From the NCBI RefSeq assembly GCF_009498215.1, contig NZ_CP043499.1, forward strand, positions 1,897,523 through 1,961,522: a stretch of 64,000 nt of DNA, read 5' to 3'. The notes under the pieces were generated by a model, which was not told the DNA's origin, did no database searches, and saw only the letters and a program-made list of their open reading frames with translations. Below, one piece after another: positions 16,349-26,095 of this stretch. A program made the translations under genes and the position numbers. The stretch is from Rhizobium grahamii. Lineage in GTDB: Bacteria > Pseudomonadota > Alphaproteobacteria > Rhizobiales > Rhizobiaceae. The first letter of the stretch is position 1; every line of letters begins with the position of its first letter.

Positions 16349-17431
16349 GTGGCGCTCATTGAACTGAAGAACATCACGAAAAGCTACGGCGCGGTAAAGG
16401 TCATCGATGACCTGACACTGACGATCGACTCCAATGAATTCATGGTGTTTCTCGGACCGTCGGGTTGCGGAAAATCCACTCTGCTGCGGATGATTGCCGG
16501 TCTCGAGGGGATCGATGGCGGAGAAATCCTCATCGACGGACGGCGCATCGACCCACTGCCGCCCGGCGAACGCGGGATCGCCATGGTCTTCCAGCACTAC
16601 GCGCTCTACCCGCATATGAGCGTGCGCGACAACATGGCTTTCGGCCTGCGAAACATCGGCGTTCCCGAAGCCGACATCAAGGAACGGGTGACACGCGCAG
16701 CGCAGATGTTGGTCCTCGACAATCTCCTGGATCGCAAGCCAAGCCAGTTGTCCGGCGGTCAGCGTCAGCGCGTCGCCATCGGCCGGGCGATCGTCAAGGA
16801 GCCAAAGGCATTTCTCTTCGACGAACCGCTCTCCAATCTCGATGCTGCCCTTCGCGTTCGCACGCGGGTCGAGTTGGCGCAGCTTCATAATCGCATGCGG
16901 TCGACCATGGTCTTCGTGACACATGACCAGATCGAGGCCATGACCCTCGCGCACCGGATCGTGGTCATGAACAATCGGCGGATCGAGCAAGTCGGCACGC
17001 CGATGGAAATATACTCCAGGCCGGCAACGCGCTTTGTCGCGGAGTTCGTTGGCTCGCCGGCAATGAATTTTCTGCCCGTGACGACCGAAGGCAATCAGCT
17101 AAAGCTTGCCGACGGCACTGTCGTCGGTCCGAGCCCACGCATTGGAACGGCTTCCGGCGGAGCCCCGCTCACGCTTGGCATTCGGGCGGAAGCCGTCGCG
17201 CTTGGCGCTCCCGGCGTCGGCGGTTTGGATGCCGCAGTCGAGGTTGTCGAGCGCCTTGGAGACCGAACACTCGTTTATTCGAGGCTCAAGACCGGCGCGC
17301 TTATCGTTGCGGAAGCAAAGGGCGACAGCGCTCTCACCGCCGACACGACGGTATCTCTTGGCTTCGACAGAGCGGGAATGCACTTCTTCGACGCTGATGG
17401 CAAAGCCTGCCGGGAGATGTCGGATGCGTAG
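16349..17431 (+). CDS. Sugar ABC transporter ATP-binding protein (MalK/UgpC type)
   Basis: A 360-residue CUT1-type ATPase starting at a GTG with GGAGGA upstream. It has Walker A GPSGCGKSTLL, signature LSGGQRQRVAIGRAI, Walker B AFLFDEPLSNLDAALR and the H-loop VFVTHDQIEAMTLA. The C-terminal OB/TOBE domain (about 240-355) is typical of MalK. Its end overlaps the first permease gene by eight bases. Unusually, the ATPase comes first and the binding protein last in this four-gene transporter. Confidence 0.93.
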   Translation: MALIELKNITKSYGAVKVIDDLTLTIDSNEFMVFLGPSGCGKSTLLRMIAGLEGIDGGEILIDGRRIDPLPPGERGIAMVFQHYALYPHMSVRDNMAFGLRNIGVPEADIKERVTRAAQMLVLDNLLDRKPSQLSGGQRQRVAIGRAIVKEPKAFLFDEPLSNLDAALRVRTRVELAQLHNRMRSTMVFVTHDQIEAMTLAHRIVVMNNRRIEQVGTPMEIYSRPATRFVAEFVGSPAMNFLPVTTEGNQLKLADGTVVGPSPRIGTASGGAPLTLGIRAEAVALGAPGVGGLDAAVEVVERLGDRTLVYSRLKTGALIVAEAKGDSALTADTTVSLGFDRAGMHFFDADGKACREMSDA

Positions 17432-18305
17432 CGCGACTGCACATCAATCCGATCTGAAGAACGGCATTTTCGTCACACCGTTTCTACTGGTTTTCTCCTG
17501 CCTGCTTGTCATTCCGCTGCTTTGGGGTGCTTGGCTCAGCCTGACGAAGGCGGATCTGTTCGGGCCCGGCAAATTCGTCGGGCTGGCCAATTACTCGAGG
17601 CTGTTTGCCGACAAGGTTTTTCTCGGATCGATCGTCAATACCCTCTACTTCGTCTTGCTGACCGTACCGGCCTTCGCCGTTTGCGGTCTTGCGCTGGCGC
17701 TGGCACTGAACCGCCAGACGCGGTTTGCGACCGTCATGCGCGCCATATTCTTCGCCTCGTCGGTGCTGTCGGTTACGGTTGTCACGCTGATCTGGCGCAT
17801 CGTCTTCATCCCCGACATCGGCTTGCTGTCCAATATTTTCGGCTGGCTCGGATTGCCGCAGGTTGCGTTCTTGAGCAGCCCGAAGCTGGCAATGCCGGCG
17901 ATCGCCATCGCAACGCTCTGGTGGGGCATTGGCCTGCCGATGATGCTGTTTCTGGCGGCGCTGCAGCAGATACCCGGCGAGATCTATGAGGCTGCGGCGC
18001 TCGACAATGCGAAACGCTGGAAAACGCTGTGGCACATCACCCTGCCGGCCATACGTCGGACGTTCGTGCTCGTCCTGATCGTTCAATGCGTGCTGCAATT
18101 CCAGCTGTTCGGTCAGGCCCAGCTGATGACGCAGGGTGGCCCGAACAACGCCTCACGACCAGTGGTTCTCTATGTCTACGAGGTCGCGTTCCGTCGCTTT
18201 GACGTCGGCATGGGTGCCGCGACATCGCAGGTCCTCTTCGCGCTCATCTTGATGGCGGCTCTGGTCCAGTACGTCGTCGCACGCCGCAAGGAGGAGAGCC
18301 GATGA
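17424..18305 (+). CDS. Sugar ABC transporter permease (MalF/UgpA type)
   Basis: A 293-residue inner-membrane permease with about six helices. The start at 17424 (MRSATAHQSDLKNG) overlaps the ATPase gene and sits right before the first hydrophobic helix; the frame is open further upstream but only as antisense-like coding inside the ATPase gene. The EAA loop reads EIYEAAALDNAKRWKTLWH followed by ITLPAIRRT. It overlaps the next permease by four bases. Confidence 0.9.
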   Translation: MRSATAHQSDLKNGIFVTPFLLVFSCLLVIPLLWGAWLSLTKADLFGPGKFVGLANYSRLFADKVFLGSIVNTLYFVLLTVPAFAVCGLALALALNRQTRFATVMRAIFFASSVLSVTVVTLIWRIVFIPDIGLLSNIFGWLGLPQVAFLSSPKLAMPAIAIATLWWGIGLPMMLFLAALQQIPGEIYEAAALDNAKRWKTLWHITLPAIRRTFVLVLIVQCVLQFQLFGQAQLMTQGGPNNASRPVVLYVYEVAFRRFDVGMGAATSQVLFALILMAALVQYVVARRKEESR

Positions 18306-19150
18306 CCGGTGCGAACATTGGAATGGTCAGGCCGCGGATAGGCGATGTCCTGATCGTGCTGCTTGTCGTGCTTGCCGCTCTGATCATGATCCTGCCGATT
18401 GCCTGGGTGATCGCGCTGTCCTTCAAGCTCAATCAGGAGCTCAAGCTTGATACAAACGCCGTTTTTCACGCGCCGTATACGCTGAAGAACTACCTCGACG
18501 TCCTCGGCGGGTCGAACGTCTTCCGCTGGTTCCTGAACAGCGTGATCGTATCGTTTGGAATGACGGTCGGTGTCCTGATCCTGTCGTCGCTTGCCGGATA
18601 TGGATTTGCGCGTCTCCGCTTTCCAGGCCGGGATATCCTGTTCGTTCTCGTCCTGTTTGGCCTTGCGGTTCCCGAGCAGGCCGTGATCGTCGCGCGTCAC
18701 CAGATCTTCAGCATGCTGAAGCTGCACAATACCTATCCCGGCCTCATTCTCCCGGGGTTGGCCGCGCCATTCGGTGTGTTTCTGATGACGCAGTACTTCC
18801 GGGAAATACCGAAGGAGCTGGATGAGGCGGCACTTCTCGACAATGCCTCGCGCTTCTCGATCTTCTGGAAGGTCCTGTTGCCGCAAACCATTCCCGCCCA
18901 GGCGACACTTGGTGTCTTCACCTTCCTCGGAGCCTGGAACGATTACCTGTGGCCGCTGATCTCGGCGACGAAGAAGGAGATGTACACGATCACGACAGGG
19001 ATCGCGTCGATGCAAACCAACTTCGCGCAAACCGAGGGACTTGGCTTTCTCATGGCGCAGGCGGTTTTTGCCGGCCTGCCCACGCTTCTTGTCTACCTGT
19101 TCTTCCAGAAATACATCGTCGCTGCCGTCTCCGGCCGAGCAGCACGTTGA
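18302..19150 (+). CDS. Sugar ABC transporter permease (MalG/UgpE type)
   Basis: A 282-residue second permease subunit with about six helices. The EAA loop is KELDEAALLDNASRFSIFWK then VLLPQTIPAQATLGVF, followed by AWNDYLWPL, the usual MalG signature. The ATGA overlap with the preceding permease indicates coupled translation. The partner binding protein gene starts 45 bases downstream. Confidence 0.91.
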   Translation: MTGANIGMVRPRIGDVLIVLLVVLAALIMILPIAWVIALSFKLNQELKLDTNAVFHAPYTLKNYLDVLGGSNVFRWFLNSVIVSFGMTVGVLILSSLAGYGFARLRFPGRDILFVLVLFGLAVPEQAVIVARHQIFSMLKLHNTYPGLILPGLAAPFGVFLMTQYFREIPKELDEAALLDNASRFSIFWKVLLPQTIPAQATLGVFTFLGAWNDYLWPLISATKKEMYTITTGIASMQTNFAQTEGLGFLMAQAVFAGLPTLLVYLFFQKYIVAAVSGRAAR

Positions 19151-19195
19151 AGTAACCCGCAATTTGTTTTCGCACAGCAATAGGAGGAGATTGCA

Positions 19196-20512
19196 ATGAA
19201 AACTGGCATGCGAAATATTCTCTTGGCAGCGTCGCTTGCGCTGACGACAGGACCGGCACTGGCGGCCGATCCGGTCGAGATCACCGTCCAGCGTTTCTTC
19301 GGTACGTGTGATGCCGACTGGGGGACGAACACCGATATCAGCAAGGCCATTGGCGAATGCGGTATCATCACGTCCCAGATCAACAAGTTCGCCGCCGACA
19401 ATCCGGATATCAAGGTGAACGTCAACACGGTCGAATGGCCGGGCTACGATCAGCTGACCGCGCAGTTGGCGTCCGGCGAGCCGCCGGATCTCGTTACCAT
19501 CCACGAGTCCGTCCTGTCCGACTACCAGTCGAAGGGGCTGCTGCAGCCGCTCGATGAGGTTCTGAAGAGTGCGGGTGTCGATCCTGCCGGCTTCACGGCG
19601 GCTGGCCGCGAGGGTGTCACGAAGGATGGCCAGATCTTCGGTCTTCCGATCGATTCCCACACGATGCTCTGGCACATCAACATGAACTATTTCCGCAAGG
19701 CCGGTCTGGTCAACGCGGACGGTACACTGATCCTGCCGAAGACCGCCGATGAGCTTCTCGCTCAGGCCAAGCAGTTCAAGGAAAAGGTGGGCAAGCCCTA
19801 TCTGGTCCAGAGCATGGCCAATGAAAAAGGCGCCTTCTACCGCGCCATGTACATCTACCTGACGCAGATGAAGTCGGATTTCTTCGCGGATCCGACCCAT
19901 CTGAAACTGAACACGCCTGAAGCAAAGAAGATCGTCCAGCTGTTCAAGGACATCTACGATCAGGATCTGACGACGAAGGATCAGGACTACGCGGCATCGC
20001 TTTCCGGTTTCACCAAGGGTGACGGCGGCGTTCTCCTGAACGGAACATGGGTGGTCGGCGACTTCGACGCGCTCTCCAAGGCACAAGGCAACGCCCTGTC
20101 TGATGGTTACACCGTCTATCCTTACCCGCCCGTCTTCGGCGGCACGCCGGCCTATTGGTCGGACGGCCATTCGTGGGCGCTGACGAAGAAGGATCGCTCG
20201 CCTGAGCAAACGGCGGCCATCCAGAAGTTCCTGAAGTTCATGGCGGATACCAACTTCGAATGGGCGCGCACCGGCCACCTGCCGGCGCAGCAGGCGGTCA
20301 TCGACTCTGCCCAGTTCAAGGCGCTGCCGCATGTCACGACGATCCTCGATATCGCTGCAACCGCCAAGCCGCTCCCGGCACAGGTGCGCCATCAGTTCGC
20401 CGTCAATGACATCATCGGCGAAGAGGTCGCGGCTGCGATCATGGGGCAGAAAGAGATCGACGCCGCCTTGGCTGATGCCGAGACGCGGGTAAACGATCTG
20501 CTTGCCAACTAA
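19196..20512 (+). CDS. Sugar ABC transporter binding protein (family 1)
   Basis: A 438-residue periplasmic protein with a signal peptide (MKTGMRNILLAASLALTTG, cut after ALA). The ribosome site is AGGAGGAG. The fold follows CUT1 family 1 (VEWPGYDQLTAQLASGEPPD; MLWHINMNYFRKAGLVN; SDGHSWALTKKDRSPEQTAA). It is the last gene of the GH2-ABC operon. The ligand is probably an oligosaccharide cut by the GH2 and GH38 enzymes nearby. Confidence 0.9.
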   Translation: MKTGMRNILLAASLALTTGPALAADPVEITVQRFFGTCDADWGTNTDISKAIGECGIITSQINKFAADNPDIKVNVNTVEWPGYDQLTAQLASGEPPDLVTIHESVLSDYQSKGLLQPLDEVLKSAGVDPAGFTAAGREGVTKDGQIFGLPIDSHTMLWHINMNYFRKAGLVNADGTLILPKTADELLAQAKQFKEKVGKPYLVQSMANEKGAFYRAMYIYLTQMKSDFFADPTHLKLNTPEAKKIVQLFKDIYDQDLTTKDQDYAASLSGFTKGDGGVLLNGTWVVGDFDALSKAQGNALSDGYTVYPYPPVFGGTPAYWSDGHSWALTKKDRSPEQTAAIQKFLKFMADTNFEWARTGHLPAQQAVIDSAQFKALPHVTTILDIAATAKPLPAQVRHQFAVNDIIGEEVAAAIMGQKEIDAALADAETRVNDLLAN

Positions 20513-20518
20513 AGACAA

Positions 20519-20546
20519 GAGGCTCGGCGCTGTCGCGCCGAGCCTC
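20519..20546. terminator. Bidirectional terminator
   Basis: GAGGCTCGGCGC and GCGCCGAGCCTC form a 12-bp perfect stem with a TGTC loop, seven bases after the binding-protein stop. The apnL gene converges from the other side and ends 32 bases away, so this hairpin can serve both transcripts. Confidence 0.8.
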
Positions 20547-20577
20547 CTCAAACGTCGTAAGCGCGACGTTCTCGCGG

Positions 20578-22455
20578 CTAGATGACCGCTGTATTTGCCA
20601 GCCGCAGAAATTTCGTTGCGAACGGCTCAAGCACAAATCCGATTCGATCTTCTGATGATGCCAGATCAAGGCCTGATGGCTCCACGTGCTGCTCGCGAGG
20701 CGTCAGGTTGACGACATGCAGGCTGGATTCCGATTGCTCGCCGGCGATGAAGGCCAGGACCTCGGATGGCGCCGATGACGTGCATTCCGTCCAGGTTGCT
20801 CCGCTCAGCCGAGCGAGCTTCTGCACCGTATCGAAGAGCGGGCGACGTTCGCCTTCGGCAACCGGTTCCCCCGCTTCAGCAATTAGCCCGAAGGGTCCGG
20901 TCAATGCCGATAGGGTCAAGCATTCCAGATCCGCGTCCAGCACGCGAATGGCATAGCCGAGTGCGAAAGCTTCAGCGAAACGCCCGTTATGCCGCGGGTC
21001 GCGATTTGCCATCGGGATACGCTCGCCGCGCGGATTTTCCATCGTGCGGCTTCCATACGGGTTCTGGCGCATCGGAATGGTCGACGGGCCGATCCGATAG
21101 GGCTTTTCAGCATATATCGCTCGCACGGAGCGCGTTATGAACGGCAACGCCTCAAGCGTCTGCATGACGCTGAGGTCATCAGCGGCGTGGACGATGGGAT
21201 TGGTGCAATGGCTGACGAACGCGAGCTGTTCGCCGGGCACGCGCTTGCGATTGAGTTCGGTGAAATAGCTCAGCATTCCGCCGCCGATGCGGATATCGCC
21301 AAAGGCGGCATGGGCTGCCGCATAGACATCCTCGAGCGGCGGGCATTCCGGCCACTTGCTGCCGGGAGGCGTGGATTGCCGGTCGACCGACGGTGAGATC
21401 ATGATCGCGTCCGGCCTGAAGCTCGCTTCCCGCATCTGCCGCGCGATCTGGCGCGTCTCTTCCGCCGGTGATTGCCTGCATGGCAAGGCGATTTCGAGCG
21501 TCGAGCGTCCGCTGTGAACCGCGAGCAGAGCGGCGAAATCCCTCAGCGCATCGACGCCATGCCCGGCGCCCGGGTCGAAATGGAAAAGCAACTCCTGTGC
21601 GCCGGTCTCGGACAGGGTCGCCGCAGCTCTGAGAGATTTAGCAGCTTCCTCGGGCGTAATGACTAGCCCGATTATCGGCATTCTGCCGCCACGCGAACCA
21701 GGCTTAAGCTTGATCACTCCGCTGGTTTCGGAGGTCTGCACTGAATTGGCAACGCGGCGATCCGCAACGCTGAGCGTGATCCGCTGTCGCATGGGTTCGC
21801 CAGCGGCAATCTGGTATGGCCAAGGCAGGGCCAGGGGGCGAACATAGGTCTTGTATGAGGCGTCGGACCAATTGCGCTGGTCCTCCATTTCGAAGGTGTC
21901 ACCCTCCATCCGGCATTCGGCCGTTACATCAGGCGCGACCGTGTGGCTAATGGAGCGCATATCCTTGAACGGTTGCCAGGGATCGATCAGGTCTGGAAAC
22001 GTGGTTGTCTCCACCGAGCCATCGACGTGCTCCACGACCGCTGCCTCACCTGCGACGCCAACGATGGGGTGCAGGATGCAGAAGCCGCAACGGTTGGTCT
22101 CGAAGCCGGTCGATGTGCGGGCGTCTGCTTCAAATTCGAGCCGATCTTTGGTGCCGGCGATACGGACGCCGATCGTGAGTTTGGTGTCCTTCGGTCCGGT
22201 AAGACCCGCCCGATAGGAGACCTCGAAGCGACCATCGCTCTCGCCAATCTTCAGGTCGCTTATCTCAGGGCTGTAGGTGCCCCAGTCGCGGTCGCGAACG
22301 AGATAGGATATCGCCCGCAGTACCTCGGTGCCGTCATAACGGATGCTGCGCAGATTGCCGCCCGCAAGATCCGCCTCGAGTTTGCCGGCGCGCAATCGTC
22401 TCGGCGCTGGTTCAGCTTCGTGGGTACCGTAAAGCTGAAACGCATCTGCCGTCAT
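20578..22455 (-). CDS. apnL: Probable D-apionate lactonase
   Basis: A 625-residue cytosolic protein. The N-terminal half looks like a beta-sandwich (EADLAGGNLRSIRYDGTEVL; LEFEADARTSTGFETNRCGF) and the middle to C-terminal part like a barrel (GAQELLFHFDPGAGHG; IRIGGGMLSYFTELNRKRVP; MRQNPYGSRTMENPRGERIP). It fits what I remember of ApnL, a lactonase with no older named family that opens D-apionolactone to D-apionate. Support is mainly context: it overlaps apsD by four bases (the dehydrogenase making the lactone) and ends the operon that starts with oiaX, oiaK and apnO. No catalytic residues are assigned here. Confidence 0.68.
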   Translation of the reverse strand: MTADAFQLYGTHEAEPAPRRLRAGKLEADLAGGNLRSIRYDGTEVLRAISYLVRDRDWGTYSPEISDLKIGESDGRFEVSYRAGLTGPKDTKLTIGVRIAGTKDRLEFEADARTSTGFETNRCGFCILHPIVGVAGEAAVVEHVDGSVETTTFPDLIDPWQPFKDMRSISHTVAPDVTAECRMEGDTFEMEDQRNWSDASYKTYVRPLALPWPYQIAAGEPMRQRITLSVADRRVANSVQTSETSGVIKLKPGSRGGRMPIIGLVITPEEAAKSLRAAATLSETGAQELLFHFDPGAGHGVDALRDFAALLAVHSGRSTLEIALPCRQSPAEETRQIARQMREASFRPDAIMISPSVDRQSTPPGSKWPECPPLEDVYAAAHAAFGDIRIGGGMLSYFTELNRKRVPGEQLAFVSHCTNPIVHAADDLSVMQTLEALPFITRSVRAIYAEKPYRIGPSTIPMRQNPYGSRTMENPRGERIPMANRDPRHNGRFAEAFALGYAIRVLDADLECLTLSALTGPFGLIAEAGEPVAEGERRPLFDTVQKLARLSGATWTECTSSAPSEVLAFIAGEQSESSLHVVNLTPREQHVEPSGLDLASSEDRIGFVLEPFATKFLRLANTAVI

Positions 22456-23486
22456 TGAAACATAGCTCCGATGTCCACTGGCTCGCGTCTGGCAGCGCTG
22501 TCGTAGGCGGCCTCCACCAGAGCAAATGTCTTCAGATTATCGGCTCCCGATGTCGAATGCTCACGGCCGTGTCTGAGTTGATCGATCCAGTGTTGCTGGA
22601 TCGCGTAGACGCTTTCCTGAATATTGTGCCAGGGCCGCGATGCCCACGGCAGCAGCTTGGGCGAGACGTCAAACGAGCGCGTTCCGTGCACATTCGCGAT
22701 CTCGAGCTGGTAGCCTTGCGTCAGCCGAATGGTTCCTTCTGTGCCATCGAGCTCGATCAAGGTCTCGGGAAACGGCTCCTTCGAAAGCTTGGTCGCATAG
22801 CTGACATCGACGATCGACGTTACGCCGCTCTCGTGATCGAGCAGGATCGTTGCGACGTCCTCGCCCTTGATCCTTGGATTGACCCGCTTGGTTCGGGCAG
22901 TGACGGAGAGGACATCTCCGAGGATGTAGCGGGCGATGTCGAGCGTGTGGATGCCGAGGTCTTCGATGATAAACCTGTCCTGCTCGGCGAGATAAGGCTG
23001 GCCGGAAAAGACGTCGTAACCCGAGCGAAACGTGAAGCGGCCCCAGAACGGTGTGCCGATCGCGTTCTCGTCGAGAGCCTTGCGGACAGCCTGGATGGGT
23101 GTCTGCCACCGGAAGTTCTCGTGGATCATCAGCGTAACCCCTGCATCACGGCAGGCTGCCACCATCGCCTTGGCATCGGCAAGCGTCTTGGCGAAAGGCT
23201 TCTGGCAGATGGCTGCAACCTTGTGCCGCACGGCCATCTCGACGAGCGGGCGGTGGCTCTGCACGGTCGTTGCAATATCGACGAAATCAAAACCGCCATC
23301 CGAGAAAAGCGCCTCGGCATCGCTGTAGCGCCGCTCAATTCCGAATTGATCGCCGACGATCTTCAGACGCTCGGGATCGCGATCGCAGATCGCGACGATC
23401 TCAGCGCCGTCTACATCGTTCCAGGCATGCATCTGGTTGACCGCGAAGAAACCGCAACCGATCAATGCACCTTTCAATTCCGTCAT
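22452..23486 (-). CDS. apsD: Probable D-apiose dehydrogenase (Gfo/Idh/MocA family)
   Basis: About 344 residues from the ATG at 23486 (MTELKGALIGCGFFAVNQMH), chosen because the longer frame runs back into the permease gene. The N-terminus is an NAD(P)-binding Rossmann fold (GALIGCGFF; AEIVAICDRDPERLK), followed by the family's catalytic-lysine motif in AAICQKPFAKTLADAKAMV and the substrate-side histidine region GIHTLDIARYILGD. In apiose catabolism, ApsD oxidises D-apiose to D-apionolactone. The specific role rests on linkage to apnL, apnO, oiaK and oiaX; the family alone would also fit inositol or other sugar dehydrogenases. Confidence 0.78.
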   Translation of the reverse strand: MTELKGALIGCGFFAVNQMHAWNDVDGAEIVAICDRDPERLKIVGDQFGIERRYSDAEALFSDGGFDFVDIATTVQSHRPLVEMAVRHKVAAICQKPFAKTLADAKAMVAACRDAGVTLMIHENFRWQTPIQAVRKALDENAIGTPFWGRFTFRSGYDVFSGQPYLAEQDRFIIEDLGIHTLDIARYILGDVLSVTARTKRVNPRIKGEDVATILLDHESGVTSIVDVSYATKLSKEPFPETLIELDGTEGTIRLTQGYQLEIANVHGTRSFDVSPKLLPWASRPWHNIQESVYAIQQHWIDQLRHGREHSTSGADNLKTFALVEAAYDSAARREPVDIGAMFQ

Positions 23487-23487
23487 T

Positions 23488-24552
23488 TCAACCTGCCTTT
23501 GCCATCTGCATGAGAGTAACGCGCTGCTGCAGGCGGCGCTGCGCCTGGTCGACGACAACCGCGATGATGATCACCAGCCCCTTGATGACCATCTGCCAGA
23601 AGGACGAGACGCCCATCATCACCAGCCCGTCCGAGAGGATGCCGATCACGAAGGCGCCGATGATCGTACCGCCGATCGTACCGCGACCGCCCGACATCGA
23701 GGTGCCGCCGAGGACGGCTGCCGCGATCGCGTTGAGTTCGAAACTTTCGCCCGTTGCCGGGTGCGCAGCCATGAGCTCCGACGAGATGATGACGCCGACG
23801 ATCGCCGCGCAGAGGCCGGAAAACATATAGACGAAGATCTTCACGATATCGACGCGGATGCCGGACATGCGGGCCGCACGCTCGTTGCCGCCAACGGCAA
23901 AGATGTGGCGTCCGATCGGCGTCGAACGTGCGACATAGGCAGCGAGAAGTGCGAGCGCGATCAGGATCCAGATCGAAACCGGTAATCCGAGGATGCGCCC
24001 CGCGCCGAAGAAATCGAAGCCGGTCGTCGCATACTCAGGACGACCGACGAGGTTCGGAAAGGTCTGTCCGTCCGAGGAAAGCAGCGCCAGGCCACGCGCG
24101 ACATAGAGCGTGCCGAGAGTGGCGATGAAAGGCGCCACGTTAAGCTTGGTGATCAAAAGCCCGTTGATCAGGCCGATGAACAGGCCGATCGCAAGCGTGA
24201 TGAGCACGATCTCGAACAGATTGAAGTAGATGGTGTAGCCGACCGGCAGTTCGATCCCGTAAAGGATCAGGCCACCGGCCACCATGCCGCAAAGCCCGAC
24301 GATCGAGCCAACCGAGAGGTCGATGCCGCCGGTGATGATGACGAATGTCATGCCCATCGCCAGGAAGGCATTGAGCGCCACATGCTTCGACATCAGGATC
24401 ATGTTCGCCGTCGATGTGAAGTTCGGAGCGAAGATCGCGAAGAAGATGATGACGGCGAACAGCGCGATGAAGGTTCTGAGCTTCATCAGCGTTAGGAGAA
24501 CAGAGCCGTTCGTGCTCGTCGGCGAAGAAGTGGTAGAGGTTGCCGCCGTCAT
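23488..24552 (-). CDS. Ribose-type ABC transporter permease
   Basis: A 354-residue CUT2 permease (RbsC family) with about ten hydrophobic segments. The conserved blocks are GGIDLSVGSIVGLCGMVAGG, LGTLYVARGLALL, AVGGNERAARMSGIRVD and AVLGGTSMSGGRGTIGGTII. It overlaps the ATPase gene by four bases (ATGA) and ends one base before apsD begins. Context points to uptake of apiose or apionate. Confidence 0.91.
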   Translation of the reverse strand: MTAATSTTSSPTSTNGSVLLTLMKLRTFIALFAVIIFFAIFAPNFTSTANMILMSKHVALNAFLAMGMTFVIITGGIDLSVGSIVGLCGMVAGGLILYGIELPVGYTIYFNLFEIVLITLAIGLFIGLINGLLITKLNVAPFIATLGTLYVARGLALLSSDGQTFPNLVGRPEYATTGFDFFGAGRILGLPVSIWILIALALLAAYVARSTPIGRHIFAVGGNERAARMSGIRVDIVKIFVYMFSGLCAAIVGVIISSELMAAHPATGESFELNAIAAAVLGGTSMSGGRGTIGGTIIGAFVIGILSDGLVMMGVSSFWQMVIKGLVIIIAVVVDQAQRRLQQRVTLMQMAKAG

Positions 24553-26093
24553 GACGCGAGTTTCCCTTGATGTCCGTGTCCCTTGGCCGAAGCCGCGATA
24601 ATAGCCTCTTCCGTCGCCTCGTCCCTGTTGAAAACAGCGACCAGCTGGCCGTTGCTCAAGACCGCGATGCGATCGGAAAGCGCCATGACCTCTTCGAGGT
24701 CTGAAGTCGAAAACAGAATGGCGAGGCCGTTTGCAGCCAGCCGCCGCATGGTGCGAAAAACGTCGGCCTTGGCGCCGACATCGATTCCGCGGCTCGGCTC
24801 ATCCATCAGCAGAACCTTCGGGTTGGTCATCAGCGCCTTTCCGATCACCACCTTCTGCTGGTTGCCGCCCGACATCGAGGTTACCTCGAAATCCGGGTTG
24901 GGTGCCTTGATCGCGAGATCCTTTATGGCGTCGCGAATGGCGACCTTCTCCGCCGCCGCGTTGATATGGAAGAACCGGGCAAAGCGGTTGAGACTTGCCA
25001 GCGACAGGTTGCTGGCGATCGAAAGAACCTGGACGAGGCCTTCGCGCTGCCGATCTTCAGGGATCAGCGCCAAGCCCCGGCGGATACGGCGCGTGACATC
25101 GCGAGCAGCGACCTCCTTGCCGTCGATGAAGATCTTGCCGGTGGAGTGCGCGTGGCGTCCCATCACGCATTCGAAGAATTCGCTGCGTCCAGCCCCCATC
25201 AGGCCGTAGATGCCGAGGATCTCGCCTGACTTGACCGACAGGGAGACGCGATCGACCGCAAGGCCGCCCGTCGAACGAGGAAGACTGATATCCTCAGCAC
25301 GAAACATTTCCTTGCCGACCGCATGGTCCACGGACTTGGCAAAGTCCTTGGCGTCGGAGCCAATCATCGAGCGCACGATCCAGCGCGTGTCGATGTCGCG
25401 GACCAGTGCCTGGCCGGTGATCTGGCCGTCGCGCAGTACGGTGATGTAGTCGCCGATCCGCATCAGCTCTTCCAGGCGATGCGAGATGTAGACGATGGCG
25501 ACGCCTTGCGCCTTCAGCTCCGCGATGACCTTAAACAGGATCTCGACCTCCGCCGCCGAAAGCGCCGACGTCGGCTCATCCATGATCAGGATGCGTGCGT
25601 TCAGCGACATTGCCTTGGCGATCTCGACGAGCTGCTGCTGGCCGATGGGAAGGTCTTCCACCATCGTCCCGGCGTCGATCCCGGCATCCAGTCGCTTCAG
25701 GAATGCATTGGCTTTCTCGACCTGCGCCTTGTGGTCGATGCCGCGCAAACCGCGGGTGATCTCCCGTGTGGCGAAGATGTTCTCGGCCACCGACATGTTG
25801 GAGAAGAGATTGAGTTCTTGGAAGATCATGCCGATGCCGTGCGCCTGCGCATCAGCCGGGCTGTCGAAGGAGACCTGCTCGCCGTCGAGAATGATCTTGC
25901 CGAGCGTTGGCCTTTCGACCCCCGCGATGATCTTCATCAGCGTCGACTTGCCGGCTCCGTTTTCGCCGACAAGCACGTTGACCGCACCGCGCCGCAATTC
26001 GAGATTGGCGCGCTTGACCGCGACGATACCCGAGTAGACCTTCGAAACATCGTCAAGGCGAAGGATGATGTCGTTGTTGGGGGCTTCGCTCAT
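24549..26093 (-). CDS. Ribose-type ABC transporter ATPase, two cassettes
   Basis: A 514-residue RbsA-like protein. The N-terminal cassette has Walker A VGENGAGKSTLMK and Walker B ILIMDEPTSALSAAE; the C-terminal cassette has a degenerate Walker A (GLMGAGRSEFF), signature MSGGNQQKVVIGKAL and Walker B VLLMDEPSRGIDVGAK, the usual asymmetry in CUT2 transporters. It begins two bases after the DUF2291 gene stop and overlaps the permease gene. Confidence 0.93.
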   Translation of the reverse strand: MSEAPNNDIILRLDDVSKVYSGIVAVKRANLELRRGAVNVLVGENGAGKSTLMKIIAGVERPTLGKIILDGEQVSFDSPADAQAHGIGMIFQELNLFSNMSVAENIFATREITRGLRGIDHKAQVEKANAFLKRLDAGIDAGTMVEDLPIGQQQLVEIAKAMSLNARILIMDEPTSALSAAEVEILFKVIAELKAQGVAIVYISHRLEELMRIGDYITVLRDGQITGQALVRDIDTRWIVRSMIGSDAKDFAKSVDHAVGKEMFRAEDISLPRSTGGLAVDRVSLSVKSGEILGIYGLMGAGRSEFFECVMGRHAHSTGKIFIDGKEVAARDVTRRIRRGLALIPEDRQREGLVQVLSIASNLSLASLNRFARFFHINAAAEKVAIRDAIKDLAIKAPNPDFEVTSMSGGNQQKVVIGKALMTNPKVLLMDEPSRGIDVGAKADVFRTMRRLAANGLAILFSTSDLEEVMALSDRIAVLSNGQLVAVFNRDEATEEAIIAASAKGHGHQGKLAS

Positions 26094-26095
26094 GG

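Noticed and set aside
15086..16990. A 634-codon open frame on the minus strand
   Set aside because: It is antisense to the GH2 gene and the transporter ATPase gene, with no recognisable motif.
18176..20551. A 791-codon open frame on the minus strand
   Set aside because: It is antisense to the sugar permease and binding-protein genes, has no plausible start or domain, and reads through the terminator hairpin at 20519-20546.
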